Counted from the stretch's first letter, positions 9,361-17,780 are shown. The stretch is DNA of 64,000 nt from Planctomycetota bacterium (GCA_015075375.1 JABTUM010000005.1:62001-126000); one strand, 5' to 3'. Made by a program: numbers and translations. The notes: generated by a model not told the origin, from the sequence alone.

Positions 9361-9804
9361 TCACCACAGCTTCATCCAATACGAAAACGCCCCCACTTCC
9401 TGGCGCATCGTCCAGCCCATGAAGTACGAATACGACAACCGGAAATAACGCTCGCGCTTCCCGTCCGGAGGATCTTTCCCGTCGACGCGCACCGCCACCT
9501 TCACCACCACGTCCGAACCGAAGCCGCGCGCGGAAACCAATTCCACCTCCAGCTTGCGCATCGCGACCGCCGTATCGCTCAGCCGCTTCTGCTCGGCCTC
9601 GCTAAGCTGCCCCCAATCGCGCTCCGCGAATTCCGAAACCGAATCCATCACGATCGCCCCGGCGATGAACGGCTTGATCGTCTCGACGGCCTGAGCGTCG
9701 AGTTGCCGCCGGATGAAGACCTGGTGCCCCACCGCGAACGCCAGCAGCAGCGCCACCACGCCCGCCGCCTGCCAACCCTTGAGCTTGACCGTGAGCTTCC
9801 TCAT
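9361..9804 (-). CDS. Small single-pass membrane protein, unrecognised
   Basis: The product is 147 residues from the ATG at 9804, which has GAGGTG six bases upstream; an in-frame start at 9834 would add ten basic residues. One hydrophobic helix (about residues 12-28) follows a basic N-terminus, and the rest is predicted to be external. The C-terminal part has an aromatic-rich strand pattern (RYFRLSYSYFMGW). I do not recognise the family. It is convergent with the carbonic anhydrase gene, with about 25 bases between their ends. Confidence 0.65.
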   Translation of the reverse strand: MRKLTVKLKGWQAAGVVALLLAFAVGHQVFIRRQLDAQAVETIKPFIAGAIVMDSVSEFAERDWGQLSEAEQKRLSDTAVAMRKLEVELVSARGFGSDVVVKVAVRVDGKDPPDGKRERYFRLSYSYFMGWTMRQEVGAFSYWMKLW

Positions 9805-9865
9805 CCGCACCTCGGCCCCCCGCTTCCGCCCCAAGCTTACGCGAATAGCGCCGTTCCATTCAGAT

Positions 9866-10540
9866 CAAGCGCCGCCCCGCTTTTTCTCCCCCTTGCCAAG
9901 GGGGAGTCAGAGGGGGCGCCGTGCCCCGCCCTTTTCTCCCCCTTGCCAAGGGGGAGTCAGAGGGGGTGGTGTTGCCCTCCAACCCCGAAAGGGTCGAGCC
10001 CCCAATTCCTCGCGCCTGAAAGGCGCAATTAAGGTAGCCAGGGGCAACGCCCCTGGACAAAAGCCCCACCCTGGGTTGGCTTTTTCTCCCCCTTAGCAAG
10101 GGGGAGCCAGAGGGGGTGCCGTGCCCCGCTTTCTCTCCCCCTTGTCAAGGGGGAGCCAGAGGGGGTGGTGTAGCCTTTCAACCTCGAAGAGGTTGAGCAC
10201 CAAAGCCCAGGGTTGCGCCGCAGGCGCTACCCTGGGAACGCATCCGCCAAGGGCCGTCCAACCCTGAAGGGGTTGTGATCCGTTCACCGTTCACCGACCT
10301 TGCGGCTCCGCCGCCCGCCCTTTTCTCCCTTTCCCAAGGGGGAGTTAGAGGGGGTGGAGCCTCAAGCCCACGTGCCGCGCCGTTCACTGGAAACCGGAAA
10401 CTCGAAACGGCTTCGCCGCGGAGCGGCGAGGGAAGGTAGCCGGGGGTAAGCGCGGCCGTTTGCGCGCGCCACCCCCGGAACGCAGCCCCATGGCCCGCGC
10501 ACCCCGGCAGGGGTGCCGGAAAGGCTCTGCGTCACGTCGA
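9866..10540. repeat. Dense array of palindromic intergenic repeats
   Basis: Five copies of a unit with consensus TTTTCTCCCCCTTGCCAAGG and then GGGAG-TCAGAGGGGGTG start near 9883, 9931, 10082, 10132 and 10320. Between them is a second family of hairpins: CAACC-CCGAA-GGGT-type units near 9972, 10178 and 10260; CGCC-TGAAA-GGCG near 10012; AGCCAGGGGCAAC-GCCCCTGG near 10036; and AGCCCAGGGTTGCGCCGCAGGCGCTACCCTGGG-type units near 10205 and 10440. There is no protein-coding signature. Frames here read as low-complexity PPLTPPWQGG strings, which are translated repeat. Confidence 0.88.
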
Positions 10541-10651
10541 ACACGTTGCGCCCGCCGCCACCAGCCAATCCTAACGATCCACATATCAATTACACTACTC
10601 GTGCGGGAAATACGGTACCATTCAGACTTCAGAAAAGGACATTTTTGAGAA

Positions 10652-11023
10652 ATGACGATTGCGGCTGTTGTGGAAGAACTTCATGCCTTGAGGGTCATCG
10701 ATATGATTGATTATCAAGTTCAACGGGAAGGCGAAAACACTCTAATTGGCATAGGCATACCTCACGCGGTACTGGACATAAAAACCAACCAGACCCTCCT
10801 GCTGACATGCCTAGATGCCATAAATACTTTCGATAGATCTAGAACGGTTTCCACAACCTTTGGCTCATTTGGAGACTATCCTATTACACTTAATCTGTCG
10901 GCCGAGGGACAAGCGTCAATATTCATTGATAGGCCTTGGTTTCAGCCTGATCGTGTGCAATCAGCGGCTATTTGGCTTCCGATTTCCGATTTAAAAGCAA
11001 TAATTGAAAAGGCACTCGAGTAG
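10652..11023 (+). CDS. Hypothetical protein of lower-GC composition
   Basis: The product is 123 residues, a likely globular alpha/beta protein with no membrane segment or motif I recognise. AAAAGGA lies 12-14 bases upstream of the ATG at 10652; an in-frame ATG at 10703 is an alternative. Base composition is clearly more AT-rich than the surrounding chromosome and is similar to the variable part of the nearby methylase gene, which suggests horizontal acquisition. The gene lies just outside the hairpin repeat that borders the restriction-modification block. It could be an immunity- or defence-associated small protein, but nothing in its sequence shows that. Confidence 0.6.
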   Translation: MTIAAVVEELHALRVIDMIDYQVQREGENTLIGIGIPHAVLDIKTNQTLLLTCLDAINTFDRSRTVSTTFGSFGDYPITLNLSAEGQASIFIDRPWFQPDRVQSAAIWLPISDLKAIIEKALE

Positions 11024-11359
11024 ACCGGTGCCGGGTGCCGCGGAGCAAGCGCCGTGGGCTTACTCCGTGCCTCACCGATCGCGCCCGCGCCTGGTGGCGC
11101 TGCCTGAAGGAACAAGGTAGATTCGAACTCATCGCCCCTTCTGGATTGGGTGCCACGGGATGCGGTCGTGGGCAACCCGTGCTCTGCGGCGTCACGCCCG
11201 CGCTTTGCATGGGTCCATCGCCTGCTTTCCCCAAGATCGGCGCACGGCACGGGCAGCCTTCGGCTGCGCAGTGCCACCAAGTCGAAAGAGGCTACGCGTT
11301 CAACTATGCTTTTCTCGTTAGCCACCGCCACCAGCCGTTCGCCGTATGGGAGTGAAAAT
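11024..11359. repeat. Repeat-containing gap with hairpin repeat, copy 1
   Basis: The 25-base sequence at 11037-11061 (GCCGCGGAGCAAGCGCCGTG then GGCTT) is identical to 16062-16086. It contains an imperfect stem GGAGCAAG/CTTACTCC. A second palindromic segment, GGGCAGCCTTCGGCTGCGC, lies near 11250. Frames across this region translate to the same SKPTALAPR string as the frames at the 16 kb copy, which marks them as translated repeat and not genes. Confidence 0.8.
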
Positions 11360-13873
11360 TTACACCGAAATCAACTCGTTCAATTCGCGCTGCCATTCAT
11401 CCGAAAACACCACTTCGAATACAACCTTCTTTTCCGCGAACTCCAGCCCCAACTCGCTCCAGCTCTTTTCCTCGGCGAGCCGGTTGCAAAGATCGAATAC
11501 CTCCTGCTTGTACGAGGTGTCTTCGTTCTTTAAATGCAGTCCTTTGGTTTCCACCACCAGAACGCGGTCGTACTCGGTTCGATCTTTAGGGTCCACGGTC
11601 GATAGGATGAAATCGGGGTAAATCCGGTTTTTGCGCCAGCCTTGGATGGCATAATCCTGCCTGGAAATGCTTCGGTACCACCACAACAGCTTCTCCTGCT
11701 CGTCCAGATACCAAGCCACGGCCTTCTCGGTCAAGTTCAAGTCATCCTCGGGCACGAAGTCGAAAAGACTTCGCTCCAGCGGTTGGTTGTCTCGGCGTGT
11801 GAGCGTCTTGCGGTCCTTGCGGATAGTCTTATGCGAGGCCAAGCGCGATGCCGGATCGTCCTTGATCATCAGGAACCGGATTTTCTTGGCCTTCACCAGC
11901 GTGTCGAAGGCAATCTGCGAAAGCCGGTCCCGCTCGTGCGCCGCGCGCTTGCGCAGTTCTTCGATCACGAAGACCAGATTGCCGGCCAGCATCTCCGGCG
12001 CGTACCGCTCCTTCAGCTTCCCCAGCACGCGCTCCACGATCTCATGCGCCACCCATGGATTGGGAATCAGGTCAAGCAAGTGCCGCACGACGAACGTGCC
12101 GTCGATCTCCAGCGCGCCCCCTTCCAGCTTCCGCATTCCTTTTTCCCGCACCACGGTCTGCCGCTCGTCGTCGAGTCCATAGACGAACTCGACATCCCGG
12201 TCCTCCACCATCGAGAGCGTCAAAGCGGACACGGGCTCGAAGTCCGCACGGTCCCAGTCGATCCGGCTTACAATATCCATCTCGTGGCTGACTTTGCGCC
12301 AATGCGTCCCGTCGTGAATCACGAACACCGGAAGGTAAATGCGCCCGGCGAACTTTTCGAATTTCTTGTGCAGGCCAATCTCGCGCGTTTCGGAAACGAA
12401 GGCGCCTTGATCCAAGGCGATACGCCCGCTCAGGTCGCCTAATCCTTCGCGCTCGAATCCCTCTTTGATCGTCTTCAGCAGGTTGACGCCCTTTTGCTGG
12501 AAGCAGACCACGTAGCTTTCGTCCAAGTCCTGGATTTTCGTCTTGCGCGCGTAGGGCTGCCGCAGGATGCGCCCCACCAACTGCGTCAGGGCCGTCTTCG
12601 ATCCCGGATTCGTGAGCACCGTCAGCACGTACGCGAAGGGGCAATCCCAGCCCTCTTGCAGCGCTTGTTTCGTGACGATGTACCGGATCGGGCATTCTCG
12701 GGACAAAAGATCAAGGCCCTCTATATCGTCCTTCTCGCTCGACTTCACGGCCACCTCTTCCGGCGCTGCGTTGCATTTCTGAATCAGGTACTCCCGAACG
12801 TCTTCCGCATGGATCATACCCTTCCCGCGCTGCTCTTTCCCCGTGCGCTCCACCTGGATCAGCGCCATGGGACGAATATAAGGGCCGCCGTTCGATTCCA
12901 GTTCTTGCGCCTTCTCGCGCAGCGCGCCCAGCTTCTTCACGCTCTCCAGCAAAGCCATCTTCCAATCAGCCGTGGCTTTGTTGTTCACGTGCAAATCCAG
13001 TTTGATCATCTCTTCGCGCGCCAACTCGACGCCGGGAATGTCCACCAGCACGTTGCTGCGGTCCTTGTTCGGCGTGGCCGACAATTCCACCAAAAAGCAC
13101 GGGTTGAAGCCCGCGAGAGTAGCTTGAGCCGTATCGCTGTAGGCTTTGTGCCCTTCGTCCAGCACGATCACCGGCGTCAGTACCCGCAGCGCATTACCCA
13201 GCGAAGTCTTCACCTGCCGACCGTAAAACTCGTTCGCCCCGCCGAACGCATCCAGATTTGGTACGCGCTCCAAAAGCTTCCGATTCCCGTCGGCGTCTTC
13301 CTCCGGTGGAAAAAAGGCCCCGAAGCCGCCGCTGTCCTGGAACAGCTTCAGCGTCTCCTTGTTCTGGCGGCTGGCCGAAGGCAGCATCAGCAGCATCACC
13401 ACCAAGTTTTCGGAGGTGTCTTGCGGCGCGAAAGCGTCCGTCTTCTCCAGCAACAACGTCCGCCCGCCGCTCGCGTTATCCAAGTGCTGCCGGTACGGGT
13501 GGCTCCGGTCGCGAAGAGCCTGGAGCGTCTGCCGGTAAATCTGCGTCGTCGGCACGATCCAGAGCACGAACCCGGCCCGCCGCTTCAAGTAAGACGACTG
13601 GATCAAGTCCAGCGTCTTCACCGCCAGCAGCGTCTTTCCGCCGCCCGTGGGTATCTTGAGGCAGAAGTCCGGGAACACCCGGCCCAATCCGTTGCGTCGC
13701 GACTTGTACATGCTCCCGGTCGTCTCGACCCAGGCTTTTTCGGCCGCGATCGGAGCGGCGTCCACGCCCGCCACCTCGGCCACCTTCGCGGCCTTCTCGT
13801 CCCAGCGCGCGAGCGCGTCCAGGTACCCCCGTACCTGGTTCAACGCCTTGGTCTGGTACTCTTTCAGTTCCAT
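11360..13873 (-). CDS. res: Type III restriction enzyme, Res subunit (helicase/endonuclease)
   Basis: The product is 837 residues. It is the ATP-dependent translocase and nuclease of a type III restriction-modification system. The Walker A motif IPTGGGKT is at about residues 74-81. The Walker B/DExH box reads LDEGHKA near residue 238. Superfamily 2 helicase motifs follow, including the arginine-finger region (TQLVGRILRQPYARK). The C-terminal nuclease has the PD-(D/E)xK pattern: PDF near residue 752 and VVETKG near residue 773. Length is somewhat below the 900-1000 residues of EcoP15I-like Res, but all key motifs are present. It lies about 100 bases downstream of the mod gene on the same strand, the usual mod-res order. 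Confidence 0.95.
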   Translation of the reverse strand: MELKEYQTKALNQVRGYLDALARWDEKAAKVAEVAGVDAAPIAAEKAWVETTGSMYKSRRNGLGRVFPDFCLKIPTGGGKTLLAVKTLDLIQSSYLKRRAGFVLWIVPTTQIYRQTLQALRDRSHPYRQHLDNASGGRTLLLEKTDAFAPQDTSENLVVMLLMLPSASRQNKETLKLFQDSGGFGAFFPPEEDADGNRKLLERVPNLDAFGGANEFYGRQVKTSLGNALRVLTPVIVLDEGHKAYSDTAQATLAGFNPCFLVELSATPNKDRSNVLVDIPGVELAREEMIKLDLHVNNKATADWKMALLESVKKLGALREKAQELESNGGPYIRPMALIQVERTGKEQRGKGMIHAEDVREYLIQKCNAAPEEVAVKSSEKDDIEGLDLLSRECPIRYIVTKQALQEGWDCPFAYVLTVLTNPGSKTALTQLVGRILRQPYARKTKIQDLDESYVVCFQQKGVNLLKTIKEGFEREGLGDLSGRIALDQGAFVSETREIGLHKKFEKFAGRIYLPVFVIHDGTHWRKVSHEMDIVSRIDWDRADFEPVSALTLSMVEDRDVEFVYGLDDERQTVVREKGMRKLEGGALEIDGTFVVRHLLDLIPNPWVAHEIVERVLGKLKERYAPEMLAGNLVFVIEELRKRAAHERDRLSQIAFDTLVKAKKIRFLMIKDDPASRLASHKTIRKDRKTLTRRDNQPLERSLFDFVPEDDLNLTEKAVAWYLDEQEKLLWWYRSISRQDYAIQGWRKNRIYPDFILSTVDPKDRTEYDRVLVVETKGLHLKNEDTSYKQEVFDLCNRLAEEKSWSELGLEFAEKKVVFEVVFSDEWQRELNELISV

Positions 13874-13975
13874 GCCGCTCGTCCGTGCCGTCAGGTATCG
13901 CGTGCGCCTCGCCCGCGGGTCTTGCCGGTTCGTGTCCTTCCGAAGAGCAAGCGCCTTACGCCGCCCTTAATACGG

Positions 13976-15574
13976 TCAGCCCTGCATACGGTAGATTTCA
14001 AAGGGCAGTTGCGCGAAGTCAATCTTGAAAAGGTCCAAATGGTCCTGATCCAGGTACTTCGTCGGCGCGAAGAACATCCGCCGCTTCCCCTTCGGCTTGG
14101 GCAGCGCTTGCGCTGCCTCCAGCGTCAGCGCCGCGCCCTTCAGCCACGCCAAGTCCGGCTTGTACAACAGATACACCTCGTGCTCTCCCGTCTCGCCGAT
14201 GAACCAGCGCTTCTCGTCCAGCTTCTTGGCGTCGAACTCGCGCCCCGTCGCGGTGAAGAAAACATACTTCGCCAACTCCGCGTACGCCGGAAGCTTCTTC
14301 CGGTCGAACAGACGCGTCACGTCCACCGCCTGCCCTAATTCGAAGTAGCTGAACGTCCCGCCCAGCCCCTTTTTGAGTGCTTCGTCGCTGGCTTTGGGCA
14401 CGCCCTTGATGACGCGCCGCACCCGCTCGGCGGTCAGCGAATCGGCATAGTCTTCGCACTCGACGAGGATGAATTTCCGGTTCCCGCCGTCGGCTTTATT
14501 CAGGGCAAGCACCGCGTGTGCCGTGGTGCCGGAACCGGCGAAGGAGTCGAGGATAATGGCATTCTTATCTGCACTGTAATCTAGAATTCTGCTTACAACT
14601 TCTAAAGATTTTGGGAATGAAAATTTTCTAGAGCCCATAATCTGATCTAGCTCATCGGCGCCAGATTGTCCCTTGAGATCTGACCAAAAGGTTGAAACGG
14701 GCATTCGCTCAGCGGTCTCAAATAAAAAGCGCTTTTTTCTCGGCTTCCCGGTCTTCGGATTTGGCGGCCACCATATCTTCTCCTGGGCCTTTAGGCTCTC
14801 AATTCCGTCAGAATCAGTAATCCATCCACGAGAGGGATCAGGGTCGTATACATCACCGGTCTTTTCGTTAATAATTTTAAAGTGAAGATTTGGACGCTCT
14901 TTTCTAGTCGCCTTTCCAGTCAATGGATCCGTTACGTAAGGGCCGCGTTTGTCGTTATCCGCGTTCTGAAAAGCCGTTCTATCAATAATTCTCCCCCGAA
15001 GGCTTCCCCCCGGCTTTCTAGCATAAACAAAGACATACTCTTGATCTCTCGATATATAAGTCTTAACTCGGTTATCAGTATTTCTCGTTTTCCAGCAGAC
15101 CTCGCCCAAGAAACACTCTTCCCCGAACACTTCATCTAAAATGCATCTGAGTCGATGGGACTCATTATCGTCAATCGAAACAAAAAGGACGCCGTCCTCA
15201 TGTAAAAGCTCCCGCAAAAGCTTGAGTCTGGGCATCAACATGCAGAGCCATTTATCATGTCGAGTTAGATCATCAGCGGTTACTTCCTTTTCAAACCACT
15301 CCTGCATCATCGGCGAATTAACGCTGTCATTATATCGCCAGTGCTCGTTCCCCGTATTGTACGGCGGATCGATATAGATGCACTTCACCTTGCCGGCGTA
15401 CGTGGGCAGGAGCGCCTTCAGGGCCTTCAAGTTGTCGCCTTGCACGATCAGGTTGTCGTGCAACGAGACCTCGGCCGTCACGCTCTTCTTCTTGACCGGG
15501 ATCAACTCGTGGTAAGGCACCGTGAGGTGGTAATTCTGCACGAACGCCTTGCCCTTGAAGTGCAGCGAAGCCAT
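13976..15574 (-). CDS. mod: Type III DNA methyltransferase, Mod subunit (adenine-N6, beta class)
   Basis: The product is 532 residues from the ATG at 15574 (MASLHFKGKAF); an upstream in-frame start would add 30 unconserved residues. Motif IV is DPPYNTGN at residues 69-76 and motif I is DSFAGSGTT near residues 341-349; this IV-before-I order defines the beta class. The segment between them is the target recognition region, which sets the DNA sequence methylated and cut. The DNA coding for it (about 14560-15343) is about 32-45% GC in sampled stretches, against about 60% or more on either side. The boundaries are sharp and the frame is intact. This indicates exchange of the specificity domain by recombination. 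It pairs with res downstream. Confidence 0.95.
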   Translation of the reverse strand: MASLHFKGKAFVQNYHLTVPYHELIPVKKKSVTAEVSLHDNLIVQGDNLKALKALLPTYAGKVKCIYIDPPYNTGNEHWRYNDSVNSPMMQEWFEKEVTADDLTRHDKWLCMLMPRLKLLRELLHEDGVLFVSIDDNESHRLRCILDEVFGEECFLGEVCWKTRNTDNRVKTYISRDQEYVFVYARKPGGSLRGRIIDRTAFQNADNDKRGPYVTDPLTGKATRKERPNLHFKIINEKTGDVYDPDPSRGWITDSDGIESLKAQEKIWWPPNPKTGKPRKKRFLFETAERMPVSTFWSDLKGQSGADELDQIMGSRKFSFPKSLEVVSRILDYSADKNAIILDSFAGSGTTAHAVLALNKADGGNRKFILVECEDYADSLTAERVRRVIKGVPKASDEALKKGLGGTFSYFELGQAVDVTRLFDRKKLPAYAELAKYVFFTATGREFDAKKLDEKRWFIGETGEHEVYLLYKPDLAWLKGAALTLEAAQALPKPKGKRRMFFAPTKYLDQDHLDLFKIDFAQLPFEIYRMQG

Positions 15575-15718
15575 AGCCGTTCTCGTTTCATGCGGGGTCA
15601 AAAGTCCGCGCCCGACCCTAGCAGAAGTGCCGCGCGCTTCAAGCCGCCCACGCACGAAATACATTCGTGCGCTGCCGCCCGAAGATTATTTGCCTCTCGA
15701 TAAACGACTGGCTTGCGC

Positions 15719-15925
15719 CTAGGTCGTATGGCATTCGGTCGAACAGGTGCGGCAGCCATTCGACTGCGGGAATATGGTCTTGGCAGTGCGCACCGCTGAA
15801 TGGCAGCCGGTGTGCTCTCCCAAGTCAACGCGGTTCTCGGGTGACGGCAGCCAATAGCAATCGCTCCTGTGGACCTCGTGGTCCCCGTTGGATTGCGCCT
15901 GTCTGTTGACGTAATACCGGGCCAT
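15719..15925 (-). CDS. Small Cys/His-rich conserved protein
   Basis: The product is 68 residues from the ATG at 15925. The start is set by GGAGG at 15934-15938 with 8-base spacing; the longer frame from 16024 lacks a ribosome site and adds unconserved sequence. The pattern is YYVNxxAQxNGDHEVH, then a Cys, LPxxxNRxxLG, a second Cys, and a C-terminal GCxxCxxxCHT. I recall this pattern from a widespread small-protein family without assigned function. Five Cys and several His suggest metal binding. It sits just upstream of the mod-res operon on the same strand and inside the two hairpin repeats, so it may belong to the same island. Confidence 0.75.
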   Translation of the reverse strand: MARYYVNRQAQSNGDHEVHRSDCYWLPSPENRVDLGEHTGCHSAVRTAKTIFPQSNGCRTCSTECHTT

Positions 15926-16043
15926 GTCCACTACCTCCGCGCGGTCAATCGCTCCGCCTTTTTCCACGACGCTCCCATAAGCGTGGAACTTTCCATATAC
16001 TGTCACGGATACAAACGAAGTCAATAGGTTGTTATATCATGAA

Positions 16044-16103
16044 GTCGGTGGGTGGCCGGGGGCCGCGGAGCAAGCGCCGTGGGCTTGCTCCCTGCCCACC
16101 GAC
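16044..16103. repeat. Long hairpin repeat, copy 2
   Basis: The outer arms GTCGGTGGG (16044-16052) and CCCACCGAC (16095-16103) are perfectly complementary. An inner stem GGAGCAAG (16067-16074) pairs with CTTGCTCC (16084-16091) around a 9-base loop. The central 25 bases are identical to 11037-11061, 5,025 bp away on the far side of the mod-res block and in direct orientation. Confidence 0.88.
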
Positions 16104-16301
16104 TCACCACCCGCGCTACGATTCTGGCAAAAGGCAGTGTGAAAAAAGGTAGAAGCCATGCAACCCACCACAGCCCGCCCCGAGCCCTCTTCGCAACTCC
16201 GGGCGCCAAAGGTCACGGAAGGACGCGGCTTTTTTCGAGCTCGTTCGAGCCCATTCGACACGGTCCGCGCCTTTTGACACGCCGCGGGGCGCTCAAAAAT
16301 A

Positions 16302-16365
16302 AAGTGTATACTTAACCGTATACTTAGGTATACAGTATGCAGTTACGGTATACAAGTATACACTT
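16302..16365. promoter_or_regulatory. Cluster of five GTATAC palindromes inside a 12-bp inverted repeat
   Basis: Perfect GTATAC hexamers start at 16306, 16318, 16328, 16348 and 16356, with a one-mismatch copy (GTATGC) at 16335. The outermost copies lie in a perfect inverted repeat, AAGTGTATACTT (16302-16313) and AAGTATACACTT (16354-16365). The segment is AT-rich within GC-rich flanks. This looks like a multi-site operator or iteron-like binding array. The adjacent gene (queD) ends toward it, so the array does not sit in an obvious promoter. The protein that binds is not identifiable here. Confidence 0.7.
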
Positions 16366-16480
16366 AGCGCACCTTGCGAACCTAAATCGAGCTATTTTAT
16401 AGCGTTCCGAGCCATACGCTTTGTAACACTCACCTCGCGCAGCACAGGTGGTATCACACCCCCCGCCGTACCGCTCGATG

Positions 16481-16849
16481 TTATAAACCCCGGTACTCGC
16501 ACCGCGACGTGCACGTCTCCCGGACCGTAACCGCGCTCAAAAGCGGCAGCTTCGGCTTCAGCCGCTCCCACAGCCACCGCGCCAGCACCTCGCTCGTCGG
16601 GTTCTCCAGCCCCGCGATCTCGTTCAAATAGCGGTGATCCAGCTCCTCGATCACCGGCCCCGCCGCCGCCTTCAATTCCGCAAAGTCCATCACCCAACCG
16701 GTTTGCGGATTCACTTCGCCCTCCACCGCCACCTCGATCCCGAACGAATGCCCATGCAGCCGGCGGCATTTGTTCCCCTCCGGCGCGTGCGGCAGCTTGT
16801 GCGCGGCCTCGAATGTGAACGTCTTGATCAGCGTCGTTCGCATGTCCAA
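16481..16849 (-). CDS. queD: 6-carboxy-5,6,7,8-tetrahydropterin synthase (queuosine pathway)
   Basis: The product is 122 residues, normal for QueD. It converts dihydroneopterin triphosphate to 6-carboxytetrahydropterin, the second step to the 7-deazaguanine precursor of queuosine. Zinc ligands are H17 in FEAAH and H32/H34 in the HGH motif. The catalytic C28 in NKCRRLHGH fits QueD (CxxxHGH) rather than eukaryotic-type PTP synthase. The gene precedes the hydrolase at 16863 only by position: its ATG at 16849 lies 13 bases beyond that gene's stop, so the hydrolase is upstream on the same strand and the two may be cotranscribed. QueC, QueE and QueF are not in the window. A glycosyltransferase that acts on queuosine tRNA lies 5 kb away. 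Confidence 0.93.
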   Translation of the reverse strand: MDMRTTLIKTFTFEAAHKLPHAPEGNKCRRLHGHSFGIEVAVEGEVNPQTGWVMDFAELKAAAGPVIEELDHRYLNEIAGLENPTSEVLARWLWERLKPKLPLLSAVTVRETCTSRCEYRGL

Positions 16850-16862
16850 ACACCCGTTGAAG

Positions 16863-17780
16863 TTACAACCACCGATCCAGCCACGCGAGCACCTCGGCCC
16901 GCATCTCGGCCGTCTCGTAATGAGCCACGTCGCGCCGGAAGAGCTTCCAAGCGTCCGGCGCGCCGGCCAGCTTGTAGACTCGCTTCAAGGCCCGGTCCAG
17001 CTTGTCCAAACCCCGTGGCGGCGTGAGTTTATCGTAATTCCCGTTGAGCGACAAATGCGCCCGCGGCGCGATCAGCGCGTTGATATCCGCCGCCTCGAAG
17101 TGCTTCAACAGCCCCGGCACATAGTAGTAGATCCCGTGCCCGTCGAGCCCCCGCGTCTCGATCAGTTCGCGGTATTCGGTCAGGCAACACAAGTCTACGC
17201 ATACCTTTACACGTTCGTCCAGCGCCGCCGTCCACCACGCCAGCGTGCTGCCCATCGAAAGCCCCAGCGTGCCGATGCGCCGCGGATCTAAGTCCTTACG
17301 GGAACAGAGGTAATCGACGGCGCGCAGGTTGTCGTAAACCATCAGCCCCCACAGCACCTGGCCCTTCCAGAGCAGTTCCTTGAAGAGCTCGCTTTCCGCC
17401 CGGCTGTAGCGTTCGCCGAAGTTCCAGTGGTCCAGCGCCAAACACGCAATCCCTTTCAGGGCAAGCTCTTCCCCGTACGGCCGGCGATTCCCGAAGACCC
17501 CGCGCGGCTCGATCAATTCCAGCTTCCCGTTCTTGTATTCCCCGCCGTGGTAATGATTATAGAGCACCACCGGGAACGGCGCCCGCCCCCGCTTCGGCCG
17601 CGTCAAGAACGCCGGAACCGGCTCCATCCCGTTCAAGTCCAACACCAACCGCTCCAAGACGTACGCCTCGCGGTCCTCGACGGCTAGTGTGCGCACGTGC
17701 AGCGGCCGCTTCCGCGGCGGCAAATCCCCCAGAAGTCCATACAGCTTCGCACGTTGCGTCGAACCCTGCGCCTTAGCCAT
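16863..17780 (-). CDS. Alpha/beta hydrolase, dienelactone hydrolase/acetyl-esterase type
   Basis: The product is 305 residues. The ATG at 17780 has GGGGAGG seven bases upstream; the longer frame to 18044 is rejected because the added residues are not protein-like. The nucleophile elbow is GLSMGS with S175. The acid is most likely D250 in GNYDKLTPP, and the base H287 in DVAHYET, giving a complete Ser-Asp-His triad. There is no signal peptide. Proteins of this kind act on esters of xenobiotics or acetylated sugars, but the substrate cannot be inferred. It is upstream of queD on the same strand and divergent from the 902-residue exported protein. Confidence 0.85.
   Translation of the reverse strand: MAKAQGSTQRAKLYGLLGDLPPRKRPLHVRTLAVEDREAYVLERLVLDLNGMEPVPAFLTRPKRGRAPFPVVLYNHYHGGEYKNGKLELIEPRGVFGNRRPYGEELALKGIACLALDHWNFGERYSRAESELFKELLWKGQVLWGLMVYDNLRAVDYLCSRKDLDPRRIGTLGLSMGSTLAWWTAALDERVKVCVDLCCLTEYRELIETRGLDGHGIYYYVPGLLKHFEAADINALIAPRAHLSLNGNYDKLTPPRGLDKLDRALKRVYKLAGAPDAWKLFRRDVAHYETAEMRAEVLAWLDRWL

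Larger units (their letters stand above)
15926..16480. other. Intergenic region with hairpin repeat and GTATAC array
   Basis: No gene is supported in this 555-base stretch. It holds the second hairpin repeat (16044-16103), the GTATAC palindrome cluster (16302-16365) and a perfect GCTAT-TTT-ATAGC inverted repeat at 16391-16403. The two longest frames translate the hairpin repeat and show no protein signature. Confidence 0.7.

Noticed and set aside
9866-10540. Possible CRISPR array
   Set aside because: The repeats are palindromic units of unequal spacing and two families, without constant-length spacers, and no cas gene is nearby.
11101-11140. T-loop-like sequence GTTCGAATC on the minus strand, possible tRNA
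   Set aside because: The flanking bases do not form a T-stem beyond two pairs, and no acceptor stem or anticodon arm can be drawn.
10942-11331. 129-codon frame on the minus strand
   Set aside because: It overlaps the end of the orphan gene and consists of translated repeats, one of which recurs near 16 kb.
15575-15664. Upstream extension of the mod gene to 15664
   Set aside because: The added 30 residues are Arg-rich and unconserved. MASLHFKGKAF at 15574 fits the usual beginning of type III Mod proteins.
16037-16315. Overlapping short frames on both strands near the GTATAC array, considered as a toxin-antitoxin pair
   Set aside because: The frames translate the hairpin repeat (SKPTALAPR-like strings), and neither has a ribosome site or a toxin or antitoxin motif.
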